DNA from: Nitrospirota bacterium
GTDB taxonomy: Bacteria > Nitrospirota_A > Leptospirillia > Leptospirillales > Leptospirillaceae
Direction: 5' to 3'
DNA: 8,214 nt
NCBI GenBank assembly: GCA_021838765.1
Contig: JAKCCY010000111.1
Span: 1 to 8,214, forward strand
Part shown: piece by piece, positions 1 through 6,722 of the stretch
Numbering within the stretch: the stretch's first letter is position 1
Layout of the letters: each line of letters starts with the position of its first letter
The notes under the pieces: model-generated
What the model was told of the DNA's origin: nothing
Database searches by the model: none
Seen by the model: the letters and a program-made list of their open reading frames with translations, nothing else
Made by a program: the position numbers and the translations under genes

Positions 1-232
1 AAGAATTCTCCAAAAAAATAAGGCATGCATGGGATGTCAGTCTTTCATCGGTACTTCGATCTTGTGTGGGAGTGCATTCTCTCGTAGCACGTCGTAACTC
101 CTTTCGTTTCACCCTTCAGGCGCTAAACCGTTGGCGTCGACACCTGGCTGTTTAATAGAAACGATCAGGGATTTTTCGTTTTCTCTTCTTTTTTTCTCCA
201 TCCAATGGCGGTTCTTTTGCGCCTCTCAATGC
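1..232. other. Upstream non-coding region with no recognised gene
   Basis: No convincing reading frame, tRNA or rRNA is visible here. The right part (about 170-200) is T-rich. A weak imperfect hairpin (158-164 with 176-182) is not terminator-like enough to call. On the - strand the first bases read TGGAGAATTCTT, so a GGAG at positions 8-11 could be the ribosome binding site of a divergent gene starting just left of the window. That is only a possibility. Confidence 0.4.
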
Positions 233-261
233 TTGACAAGGGATATGGCCCCTGTTAATGT
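233..261 (+). promoter_or_regulatory. Probable sigma70-type promoter of the hrcA operon
   Basis: A perfect -35 hexamer TTGACA lies at 233-238. The -10 is degenerate: GTTAAT (254-259, 15-nt spacer, 4/6 matches) or TAATGT (256-261, 17-nt spacer, 3/6 matches). Transcription would start in or just before the CIRCE palindrome, which is the usual geometry for HrcA repression. No sigma32-type promoter is obvious, which fits control by derepression. Confidence 0.6.
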
Positions 262-262
262 T

Positions 263-289
263 TTAGCACTCACTTGATGCGAGTGCTAA
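263..289. promoter_or_regulatory. CIRCE operator (HrcA binding site)
   Basis: The inverted repeat TTAGCACTC-N9-GAGTGCTAA matches the CIRCE consensus with no mismatch in either 9-nt arm. It lies just downstream of the TTGACA promoter and 40 nt before the first hrcA start codon. In known systems HrcA binds CIRCE as a dimer and blocks transcription until heat stress titrates GroEL away. The repeat would also form a stem-loop in the mRNA leader. It is the only CIRCE in the window, so grpE and dnaK must depend on this site or on promoters not seen. Confidence 0.97.
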
Positions 290-329
290 TTTTTGACGGG
301 CACATGTGCAGATGCAGTAGAGGTGACAG

Positions 330-1376
330 ATGATGGATGAAAGAAGTTGGGAAGTATTAAATGCGACGGTGGTAGGCTATATTAGGAATGCCAGTCCGAT
401 CGGTTCTCGGGCCGTCAATCGGCAGTTTGGCCTGAACTACTCTCCTGCCACGATCAGAAATGTCATGGCGGATCTTGAGGAGACGGGCTATCTGATGCAC
501 CCGCATACCTCGGCGGGAAGGGTTCCGACTCCGAAGGGGTTCCGGTATTTCGTTGACAACACACGGTTCCCGGGGCTGGAACCGGAGTCCGCAGACCAGC
601 TCTCGCATCTTCTTGATGCGGTGCTTGCGGATACGGCTTCCCCTGATTTACTTTCGGTCTTGTCTACGGTCATCAACCTGGTGAGCAGGATGACCCGTTC
701 CACGGGAATCTTGCTGGGGGCAGGGACAAATATCGAGGAACGTCTTCTTTCCCTTGACCTTGTCCAGATTTCTCCGCGCCATGTTCTGATGGTCATTATC
801 ACCGAAACAGGATCATTGCTGAAAAAGACGCTTCTCATTCCGGAAAATGTGGATATTCTGGAAGTGATCGCCATGGGTGATAAACTCAGCCGAAAGGCCC
901 GGCACAAGACGCTTCTCGAGGTCAGAAACGAGATCACTTCCGAACTCGATGCTCTCGGCAAGTCGGTGCTCGACGTTTTTACCCAGCTGACATCGCTTGC
1001 GCCTGTTCCGGATGTGAGGGTTTTTTGCACCTCTTATTTCGCTGAAGTTCCCGAATTCAAAAATGCGAATACCCTGAGGGAGATCATGGAGGTGTTCGAG
1101 GAACAGTCCGCTCTTTACAGGGTGTTTGAAGAACTTTTGACGGAAGACCAGATGGCTCTCAGGATCGGAAATGAAATACCTGTGCGGGCACTTGAGCCCT
1201 GCACGCTGATTGCCATTCCGCTTCGAAGCGGCAATATATGGCTGGGATCGATCGGTCTTGTGGGACCGATCAGGATGAATTACGACCAGGTCATCCCCAT
1301 CATGAATTACCTGTCCGACCGACTGAATCTCTGGATCGATGAGGTTATGCCTCCGAGTCATAACCCCGCTCCGTAG
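330..1376 (+). CDS. hrcA: Heat-inducible transcription repressor HrcA
   Basis: HrcA represses class I heat-shock genes by binding CIRCE and needs GroEL to stay active. The 348-residue product has the family's usual length. The N-terminal winged helix (about 1-75) carries the signature SPATIRNVMADLEETGYL (38-55) followed by HTSAGRVPT (59-67). The C-terminal segment around 311-327 (VGPIRMNYDQVIPIMNY) matches the conserved end of the GAF-like dimerisation domain. Two adjacent ATG codons (330 and 333) follow the Shine-Dalgarno AGAGGTG (319-325). The second ATG has better spacing (7 nt against 4), so the true protein may be one residue shorter. It is the first gene of the operon and lies directly behind CIRCE, so autoregulation is expected. 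A 73-nt gap without an evident terminator leads to grpE. Confidence 0.97.
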   Translation: MMDERSWEVLNATVVGYIRNASPIGSRAVNRQFGLNYSPATIRNVMADLEETGYLMHPHTSAGRVPTPKGFRYFVDNTRFPGLEPESADQLSHLLDAVLADTASPDLLSVLSTVINLVSRMTRSTGILLGAGTNIEERLLSLDLVQISPRHVLMVIITETGSLLKKTLLIPENVDILEVIAMGDKLSRKARHKTLLEVRNEITSELDALGKSVLDVFTQLTSLAPVPDVRVFCTSYFAEVPEFKNANTLREIMEVFEEQSALYRVFEELLTEDQMALRIGNEIPVRALEPCTLIAIPLRSGNIWLGSIGLVGPIRMNYDQVIPIMNYLSDRLNLWIDEVMPPSHNPAP

Positions 1377-1449
1377 GGCAGATTGTTTCTTGTTTTCGGC
1401 GCTTTTTGGGATCTGAGGTTTTTGTGATCTGGTTTTGGTATGTTAACCA

Positions 1450-2013
1450 ATGAAGAAAAGAGGACCAATGGAAGAGAATTTTCGTGAGGACAATCCATCC
1501 GGCAAGGATTCTCCGGAGGCAGCAAATCGCCCGGAAGATCCTGTGGGCGATGTCTCCCAGGCTGCTCCTGCCGAGCAGGAAAACTGGAAGGAGCAGTACG
1601 TCAGGCTTCTGGCCGATTTTGACAACTACAGAAAGCGGACCGCCAGGGACAGCGAAGAGTCCAGAAAATTTGCAAATGAGTCTCTTCTCTCCGCTTTTTT
1701 GCCGGTGCTCGACAACCTTGACCGTGCTCTGCACCATTTTGAGAAGCATCAGTCGACCGGGGGGGAGACCGATTCCCTGATCGAAGGCGTTCGGCTGACC
1801 CAGAAACAGTTCGGAGAGCTTCTTGAGAAGTATCATGTGACAAAAGTTCCGACCCAGGGTGAGCTCTTTGACCCGAATGTCCATGAAGCGATGGGATATG
1901 CGGAGACGCCGGACGTGCCGGAAGGAACGATCGTTGATGTGTACCAGCAGGGCTACCTCCTGCACAATCGTTTGTTGAGGCCAAGCCTTGTGACACTGGC
2001 AAGGAAGCCTTAG
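1450..2013 (+). CDS. grpE: GrpE, nucleotide exchange factor for DnaK
   Basis: GrpE is a cytoplasmic dimer that opens the DnaK nucleotide site and releases ADP. The first 45 residues are acidic, low in complexity and probably disordered. A long helical stretch follows (about 46-126, with [20 protein letters not shown] near 45-64). The C-terminal beta domain has the conserved block [18 protein letters not shown] (133-150) and ends with [16 protein letters not shown] (169-184). The start is ambiguous. ATG 1450 gives 187 residues but has no clear ribosome binding site. ATG 1468 gives 181 residues, begins MEENF and sits 3 nt after AGAGGA (1459-1464). The position between hrcA and dnaK is the classical heat-shock order. 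Confidence 0.96.
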   Translation: MKKRGPMEENFREDNPSGKDSPEAANRPEDPVGDVSQAAPAEQENWKEQYVRLLADFDNYRKRTARDSEESRKFANESLLSAFLPVLDNLDRALHHFEKHQSTGGETDSLIEGVRLTQKQFGELLEKYHVTKVPTQGELFDPNVHEAMGYAETPDVPEGTIVDVYQQGYLLHNRLLRPSLVTLARKP

Positions 2014-2132
2014 GTTCCTCCGTTTCCACTTCCCTTGTTTTGGGGAGGCGGGAGCGATCAAGTGAGTCTTTGAGATCGGATGCAAAAGGGTATTTCTTAA
2101 CGGATAGTTCAAAAGAAGGGACGGTGTTCAAA

Positions 2133-4043
2133 ATGGCAAAAGTCATCGGAATTGATCTTGGAACGACAAACTCAGTAGTCAGCATCATGGAGGGGGGAGA
2201 GCCGGTCGTCATTCCCAATCAGGAAGGTTCCCGGATCACACCTTCAGTTGTGGCTTTTACCGACAAGGGGGACATTCTGGTCGGTCAGGTCGCAAAGCGA
2301 CAGGCGATCACCAACCCTGAAAACACCATCTTTTCCGTCAAGCGCTTAATCGGACGCAAATTCAATTCCGATGAGGTTGCCGATGCGAGAAAGAAGCTGC
2401 CCTACAAGATTGTCGCTTCTCCGAACGGAGACGCCCATGTCGAGATTCGTGGCAGGGTCTACAGCCCGGCTGAAATTTCGGCAAAAATCCTTGGGAAGCT
2501 CAAGCAGGCGGCAGAGGACTACCTTGGCGAGAAGGTAACTGAAGCGGTCATTACCGTTCCTGCTTATTTTAATGACGCCCAGCGGCAGGACACCAAAAAT
2601 GCCGGACAGATTGCCGGACTTAATGTCCTGAGGATCATCAACGAGCCAACGGCAGCTTCCCTTGCCTATGGACTGGACAGCAAGAAAGAAGAGAAAATCG
2701 CCGTCTACGACCTGGGCGGTGGAACTTTTGACATCTCTGTCCTTGAAATCGGTGACGGAATCTTCGAGGTGAAGTCGACCAACGGAAACACTTTCCTGGG
2801 CGGTGACGATTTCGACATGAAGATCATCGACTTCCTGATTTCTGAATTCAAGAAGGACAACGGAATCGATCTCTCCAAGGACAAGATGGCGCTCCAGCGT
2901 TTGAAGGAAGCCGCCGAAAAGGCAAAGATCGAACTTTCGACAGCGATGGAGACTGAAGTCAATCTTCCGTATATTACCGCTGACCAGACAGGACCCAAGC
3001 ATCTGGTCCTGAAGATTTCCCGCTCCAAGCTCGAGCAGCTTGTGGACGATCTGGTCACCGGCTCGATCGAACCTGTCAAAAAGGCAATGAGCGACGCTGG
3101 TCTGACGACATCCCAGATCGACGAGGTCGTTCTTGTGGGCGGACAGACCCGTATGCCCAAGGTTCAGGAGACGGTCAAGAAGTTCTTTGGAAAAGAGCCC
3201 CATAAAGGTGTGAACCCGGATGAGGTTGTCGCGATCGGTGCCGCCATCCAGGGCGCGGTCCTGAAAGGGGAGGTCAAGGATGTTCTTCTTCTGGACGTCA
3301 CCCCTCTCTCACTGGGTCTTGAAACACTGGGTGGAGTCTTTACAAAGCTGATCGAACGCAATACGACCATCCCCACAAAAAAGAGCCAGGTGTTTACCAC
3401 CGCCTCCGACAGCCAGGGATCCGTGTCGATCAAGGTTTACCAGGGCGAGCGGGAAATGGCCGTCGACAACAAGCTCCTGGGTGAGTTTGACCTCGAAGGG
3501 ATTCCTCCGGCCCCACGCGGTGTTCCCCAGATTGAGGTGACCTTCGATATCGACTCGAATGGCATTGTCCATGTTTCGGCAAGGGACAAGGGAACCGGCA
3601 AGGAGCAGTCGATCCGGATCACCGCCCAGGGAGGTCTTTCGAAAGAAGACATCGAACGTCTGGTCAAGGAAGCGGAAATGCATGCCGCCGAAGACAAGGC
3701 GAAGAGAGAGTCCATCGAGGCGAAGAATAATCTCGAATCCCTCATCTATTCGACGGAAAAGTCCCTGAACGAGCTTGGGGATACAATCGGCGATGTCGAG
3801 CGCGGAACCTACAGGGAAGCCATTGAAACGGCCAAGAAGGCGCTTGAATCGACCGATCCCCAGGTTCTGACCGCTGCCCACAAGGAGCTTGAGACGCATT
3901 CCCACAAGATTGCGGAGATGATCTACAAGAAATCCCAGGAGGCTTCGGCACCTCATCCCGATGGCCAGGCCACTCCTCCTCCTCCTGGAGGCCCGGAAGT
4001 GGTTGACGCAGAATATGAGGATGTGAAAAAGGACAATCACTGA
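2133..4043 (+). CDS. dnaK: Chaperone protein DnaK (Hsp70)
   Basis: This ATP-dependent Hsp70 binds exposed hydrophobic segments and works with DnaJ and GrpE. The 636 residues are typical. The nucleotide-binding domain shows phosphate 1 motif [10 protein letters not shown] (5-14), [13 protein letters not shown] (168-180), phosphate 2 motif [10 protein letters not shown] (191-200) and the adenosine motif [12 protein letters not shown] (332-343). The interdomain linker is [12 protein letters not shown] (384-395). The substrate-binding beta domain and helical lid follow, then a proline-rich stretch (PPPPGG near 615-620) and an acidic tail, [15 protein letters not shown] chose ATG 2133 because Hsp70s begin [10 protein letters not shown]; an in-frame TTG at 2040 would add 31 non-homologous residues. 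The AAGGGA at 2116-2121 lies 11 nt before the start, slightly far. A 119-nt gap separates it from grpE and a strong terminator follows the stop. Confidence 0.98.
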   Translation: MAKVIGIDLGTTNSVVSIMEGGEPVVIPNQEGSRITPSVVAFTDKGDILVGQVAKRQAITNPENTIFSVKRLIGRKFNSDEVADARKKLPYKIVASPNGDAHVEIRGRVYSPAEISAKILGKLKQAAEDYLGEKVTEAVITVPAYFNDAQRQDTKNAGQIAGLNVLRIINEPTAASLAYGLDSKKEEKIAVYDLGGGTFDISVLEIGDGIFEVKSTNGNTFLGGDDFDMKIIDFLISEFKKDNGIDLSKDKMALQRLKEAAEKAKIELSTAMETEVNLPYITADQTGPKHLVLKISRSKLEQLVDDLVTGSIEPVKKAMSDAGLTTSQIDEVVLVGGQTRMPKVQETVKKFFGKEPHKGVNPDEVVAIGAAIQGAVLKGEVKDVLLLDVTPLSLGLETLGGVFTKLIERNTTIPTKKSQVFTTASDSQGSVSIKVYQGEREMAVDNKLLGEFDLEGIPPAPRGVPQIEVTFDIDSNGIVHVSARDKGTGKEQSIRITAQGGLSKEDIERLVKEAEMHAAEDKAKRESIEAKNNLESLIYSTEKSLNELGDTIGDVERGTYREAIETAKKALESTDPQVLTAAHKELETHSHKIAEMIYKKSQEASAPHPDGQATPPPPGGPEVVDAEYEDVKKDNH

Positions 4044-4069
4044 TATGATAGATCCCATCTCTGGTGGGG

Positions 4070-4112
4070 GACGGAGGGGCGCCATGGTGGCGTTCCTCCG
4101 TCTTTTTGTTTT
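4070..4112 (+). terminator. Strong intrinsic terminator after dnaK
   Basis: GACGGAGG (4070-4077) pairs with CCTCCGTC (4095-4102). The stem continues through two G-U pairs and CGCC/GGCG to 14 contiguous base pairs around the 5-nt loop ATGGT (4084-4088). TTTTTGTTTT (4103-4112) follows directly. It starts 26 nt after the dnaK stop and would end the hrcA-grpE-dnaK transcript. Confidence 0.88.
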
Positions 4113-4159
4113 CCATGGCCAATGAATGTCTTCTTGACCCGTTTGCCGGGAAATGACCG

Positions 4160-4203
4160 GCCCGGATGCCGGGGAGGCCTGTAAGGGTTTCCGGGCTTTT
4201 TTT
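4160..4203 (+). terminator. Second terminator-like hairpin before dnaJ
   Basis: GCCCGGA (4160-4166) pairs with TCCGGGC (4190-4196) over 7 bp, followed by seven T residues (4197-4203). The 23-nt loop is long but can hold a small inner stem (GCC 4168-4170 with GGC 4176-4178). It is weaker than the preceding terminator but has the right architecture, and it ends only 37 nt before the dnaJ start. Confidence 0.6.
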
Positions 4204-4240
4204 CCGGTGAGCTGTTTTTGAAAAAGGGAGATCGAAAATC

Positions 4241-5359
4241 GTGGCGTCCAAGGATTATTACAACATATTGGGAGTGAGCCGTTCGGCGAGCCAGGAGGAG
4301 CTTAAAAAGGCTTACCGAAAGCTGGCGATGCAGTACCATCCGGATCGCAATCCGGGAGACAAGGCCGCAGAGGCCCAGTTTAAGTCCATCAATGAAGCCT
4401 ATGAGATTCTGGGGGATCCGAAAAAAAGGTCCATCTACGACAATGGTGGCTTCTCCGAAGGCTTTGATATGGGAGGTTTTTCCGGGAGAGGGGCCGGTGG
4501 TGGGCATTTTGGAGATGTCTTCGCCGACGTTTTTTCGGAATTTTTTGGAACGGCGCAGTCCGGTGGTTCCCAGGCCCAGCAGGGAGAGCATATTCTGAGG
4601 CAGGTTGAGTTAACCTTTGAGGAAGCTGCTCTCGGACGGGAAATCTCCGTCAAGGTTCCCCGGTGGGAGTCTTGTTCCCCATGCCAGGGGACAGGAGCCA
4701 AGGCCGGAAAAGCGGTCAAGGTTTGTACGACATGCCGCGGATCGGGCTATGTACGCATTCAGCAGGGATTCTTCGCTGTCCAGAGAGCCTGCACAACCTG
4801 TAATGGAGAGGGTCGCCTCATTACGGATCCTTGTCCTGTCTGTTCCGGCAGGGGAAGACAGTCGGTCGAGCGAACGATTACCCGTTCGATTCCGCCCGGT
4901 GTCCAGACCGGCATGCGGGTCCGCATCGGAGGAGAAGGCCATGCGGGAAGTCACAATGGCCCTCCCGGAGATCTTTTTCTCGATATCATCGTACGGCCGC
5001 ATGACATCTTTTCCCGAGAGGGCGATGATCTGGTCGTCGAAAAAAATCTTTCATTCATTCAGGCTATTTTCGGCGATGAGGTCGATGTTCCCACCCTTGG
5101 AGCGAGCATCAAGCTCAAGGTGGATCCCGGAACGCAGCCCGGAACGATCAAGCGCTTCAGGGGCAAAGGGCTCGTCAATCCGCAAAACCGCCAGATGGGT
5201 GACCTTCTTGTCAGGCTGAAGGTGGAAATTCCGACGCAGCTTTCGAAAGAGCAAAGAGAACTTCTGGAGAAGTATGCGGAAATATCCGGTCATGCTGTCC
5301 ATGACTCCGGACACCATGAAGGCGGAATTTTCTCCAAGGTCAAATCGATGTTCGAATAG
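4241..5359 (+). CDS. dnaJ: Chaperone protein DnaJ (Hsp40, type I)
   Basis: DnaJ delivers substrates to DnaK and stimulates its ATPase. The 372-residue product has all type I regions. The J domain (about 4-68) has the essential HPD at 33-35. A Gly/Phe-rich linker spans about 69-105. Four CxxCxGxG zinc motifs lie at 145-152 (CSPCQGTG), 162-169 (CTTCRGSG), 184-191 (CTTCNGEG) and 198-205 (CPVCSGRG). The C-terminal substrate-binding domain includes [22 protein letters not shown] (243-264), and RFRGKGL lies at 305-311. The start is GTG (4241), preceded by AAGGGAG (4224-4230), and gives the canonical beginning [12 protein letters not shown]. The gene is separated from dnaK by 197 nt containing two terminator-like hairpins, so it depends on read-through or an unseen promoter. 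rsmE follows after 7 nt. Confidence 0.97.
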   Translation: MASKDYYNILGVSRSASQEELKKAYRKLAMQYHPDRNPGDKAAEAQFKSINEAYEILGDPKKRSIYDNGGFSEGFDMGGFSGRGAGGGHFGDVFADVFSEFFGTAQSGGSQAQQGEHILRQVELTFEEAALGREISVKVPRWESCSPCQGTGAKAGKAVKVCTTCRGSGYVRIQQGFFAVQRACTTCNGEGRLITDPCPVCSGRGRQSVERTITRSIPPGVQTGMRVRIGGEGHAGSHNGPPGDLFLDIIVRPHDIFSREGDDLVVEKNLSFIQAIFGDEVDVPTLGASIKLKVDPGTQPGTIKRFRGKGLVNPQNRQMGDLLVRLKVEIPTQLSKEQRELLEKYAEISGHAVHDSGHHEGGIFSKVKSMFE

Positions 5360-5366
5360 TTTCCGG

Positions 5367-6191
5367 ATGGCCGGTCCCAGAATATTTTGGCTTACTTCAT
5401 CAGACCGGATGGTCTCTTCTTCGGGGGAGCGGTCCGCCCTTTTCCCCGGGGAGGAGCTTTCCGTTCACTTGACGCGGAGCCTTCGCTGCCAGAAGGGAGA
5501 CCGTTTTTCTTTCTGCGAGCCGGATTCCGGGCGGGTCTTTGCCGGGGAGGTTGCCGGGCTCTCTCCCCTTTCCCTTGAGCTTGTTCTTTTGGAAAAGGCT
5601 CAATCTTCTCCGGAAGAATCCAGTCGATGCCGTTTTTCGATGGCAATTGCTCCGATCAAGGGAGACTTTCTCTCCCAGACCCTTTCCCAGGCGGCTATGT
5701 GCGGTATTGATCGACTGATCTGGCTGTCAACGGATCGAGGGGTTGTCAAATGGGATGCGGAGGAGTTTTCCAGAAAAAAAGGCCGCATGGAGGCGGTTAT
5801 ACGTGAAAAGAGCCAGCTGGCTGGCAGGACGAGCCGGATGTCGCTGGAATCGCCGGTAACCCTGCCTGAGCTGGCCATGGCCCCTGATAGGTCTTTTCTT
5901 TTTTTTGACGAGGCTGCCTCTTCCTGGATAAGCGAGAAGCCCTGGTGGGAAGATGTGCTTTCGGAGTTTGCCGGGAAAGCAGGCAACCGTGAGCTGGTTG
6001 GACTGATCGGACCGGAAGGGGGATGGTCCAATCGGGAGAGGGACTTTCTGAAATCACTTCCGAAAGACCGGGTTTTTTCGGGAACGCTGGGTCCTCTTAT
6101 TTTATCTGCGGAAGCGGCTATCCTGTCGGTGATATCCTTTCTGGGAATTGCCGGCGGCTATTACCGTCATTCCTCCCTAAACAGGGGCTGA
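5367..6191 (+). CDS. rsmE: RsmE-family 16S rRNA m3U1498 methyltransferase, divergent
   Basis: RsmE methylates N3 of U1498 in 16S rRNA. The 275-residue product has the N-terminal PUA-like part with VHLTRSLRCQKGD (33-45). The C-terminal SPOUT (trefoil-knot) domain has the SAM-site motif LIGPEGGWSNRE (213-224). ATG 5367 was chosen because MAGPRIFWL matches the usual N-terminus; in-frame starts further upstream overlap dnaJ and add unrelated residues. No good Shine-Dalgarno is visible, so coupling to dnaJ, which ends 7 nt upstream, is likely. Several positions differ from the family as I remember it: the usual QKATELG is SQAAMCG (106-112), and the usual LGxRILRxETA is LGPLILSAEAA (241-251). The last 8 codons may come from the adjacent insertion element. 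The family call is firm; retained activity is less certain. Confidence 0.85.
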   Translation: MAGPRIFWLTSSDRMVSSSGERSALFPGEELSVHLTRSLRCQKGDRFSFCEPDSGRVFAGEVAGLSPLSLELVLLEKAQSSPEESSRCRFSMAIAPIKGDFLSQTLSQAAMCGIDRLIWLSTDRGVVKWDAEEFSRKKGRMEAVIREKSQLAGRTSRMSLESPVTLPELAMAPDRSFLFFDEAASSWISEKPWWEDVLSEFAGKAGNRELVGLIGPEGGWSNRERDFLKSLPKDRVFSGTLGPLILSAEAAILSVISFLGIAGGYYRHSSLNRG

Positions 6192-6195
6192 TCGA

Positions 6196-6243
6196 GTCGC
6201 GCGGCAAACCTCGGCATTCATGCCGGGGAAGGATAGCGCGGAC
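6196..6243. repeat. Left-end subterminal hairpin of the IS element
   Basis: CCTCGGCA (6209-6216) pairs with TGCCGGGG (6221-6228) over 8 bp (one G-T) around the 4-nt loop TTCA. CGCGC (6198-6202) and GCGCG (6236-6240) can form an outer stem enclosing it. In this family TnpA recognises such single-stranded hairpins instead of inverted repeats. A further short hairpin, GACGGC-AAA-GCCGTC (6241-6255), follows. A small one (6175-6186, CCCT/AGGG, loop AAAC) lies upstream in the rsmE tail. Confidence 0.65.
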
Positions 6244-6270
6244 GGCAAAGCCGTCCTGGAGTTTTGACTT

Positions 6271-6685
6271 TCAGTGAGGGGTTTGCTGCTGTTCGATGTA
6301 TTGGCGAATGATTTCGATGGGAGCGCCGCCACAGCTTCCGGCAAAAAGCTTTGGGACCAGAGTACCCGGCCCCAAAGCTTCTTGCGAATTTCCGAATATT
6401 TTTTTCTCCGGATCAGACGGCGCGAAACGCCTTTCAGGCTGTTCACCAAGGCAGAGACTGCCACCTTGGGGGGTAGTGTATCAAGAGATGGACATGGTCG
6501 TCGGAGCCTGAGAACTCCATCAACTCCGCCTCGAAGTCGGAACAGACGCGGGCGAAGATCGTACGCAGATCGTCAAGAGTGGTTTTACTGAACACCTCGC
6601 GACGATATTGTGTGACAAAGACCAAGTGAACGTGCATCTTGAAAACGCAATGTCTTCCATGTCTGGGTTCGGTTGACTTTTCCAT
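6271..6685 (-). pseudogene. tnpA: tnpA, IS200/IS605 Y1 (HUH) transposase, double frameshift
   Basis: TnpA is the single-strand transposase of this family. Frame 1 begins at ATG 6685 (MEKSTEPRHGRHCVFKMHVH) and includes the HUH motif in DDHVHLLIHYPP. It then loses frame at a run of six C on the coding strand (6468-6473), where seven would keep it open. Frame 2 carries VAVSALVNSLKGVS and LWGRVLWSQSF, then loses frame at a run of five T (6343-6347), where six would restore it. Frame 3 supplies AGSCGGAPIEIIRQYIEQQ, with the likely catalytic Tyr encoded at 6298-6300, and ends at TGA 6271-6273. Joined, about 139 residues have normal family length and no other lesion. As read, translation stops near 6443 without the Tyr. 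Real decay or homopolymer sequencing error are both possible. Confidence 0.88.
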
Positions 6686-6700
6686 GGGGCCAATCATAAT
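6673..6700 (+). promoter_or_regulatory. Putative tnpB promoter (leaderless)
   Basis: TTGACT (6673-6678), a 16-nt spacer and CATAAT (6695-6700) match the sigma70 consensus at 5/6 and 5/6. The -10 ends 7 nt before the tnpB ATG (6708), so transcription should start at or next to the start codon. No Shine-Dalgarno is visible before that ATG. The -35 lies inside tnpA. Confidence 0.6.
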
Positions 6701-6722
6701 TTCTGGCATGAAAACAATTCAA
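6693..6722 (-). promoter_or_regulatory. Putative tnpA promoter (leaderless), overlapping the tnpB promoter
   Basis: On the - strand TTGAAT (6722-6717), an 18-nt spacer and TATGAT (6698-6693) match the consensus at 4/6 and 5/6. The -10 ends 7 nt before the tnpA ATG (6685), mirroring the tnpB side. Its -10 shares 6695-6698 with the tnpB -10, so polymerase could probably occupy only one direction at a time. Confidence 0.5.

Noticed and set aside
2029..2047. Hairpin CTTCCC/GGGGAG between grpE and dnaK as a terminator
   Set aside because: The 6-bp stem includes a G-T pair and no T-tract follows. At most it could be an mRNA processing or stability element.
2040..2132. N-terminal extension of dnaK from an in-frame TTG
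   Set aside because: The extra 31 residues have no Hsp70 homology, and the canonical [10 protein letters not shown] start at 2133 has an upstream AAGGGA.
4134..4162. TTGACC at 4134-4139 as a dnaJ promoter
   Set aside because: No acceptable -10 lies 15-19 nt downstream, and the second terminator-like hairpin would sit between it and dnaJ.
5274..5366. N-terminal extension of rsmE from codons inside dnaJ
   Set aside because: It would overlap dnaJ by about 86 nt and add residues not seen in RsmE proteins; ATG 5367 gives the normal N-terminus.
6465..6476. Programmed -1 frameshifting in tnpA at C CCC CCA
   Set aside because: The first site fits a slippery heptamer, but the second (AGC TTT TTG) does not re-pair well after slippage. 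IS200-type TnpA is not known to need recoding. Indels or sequencing errors in homopolymers are simpler.
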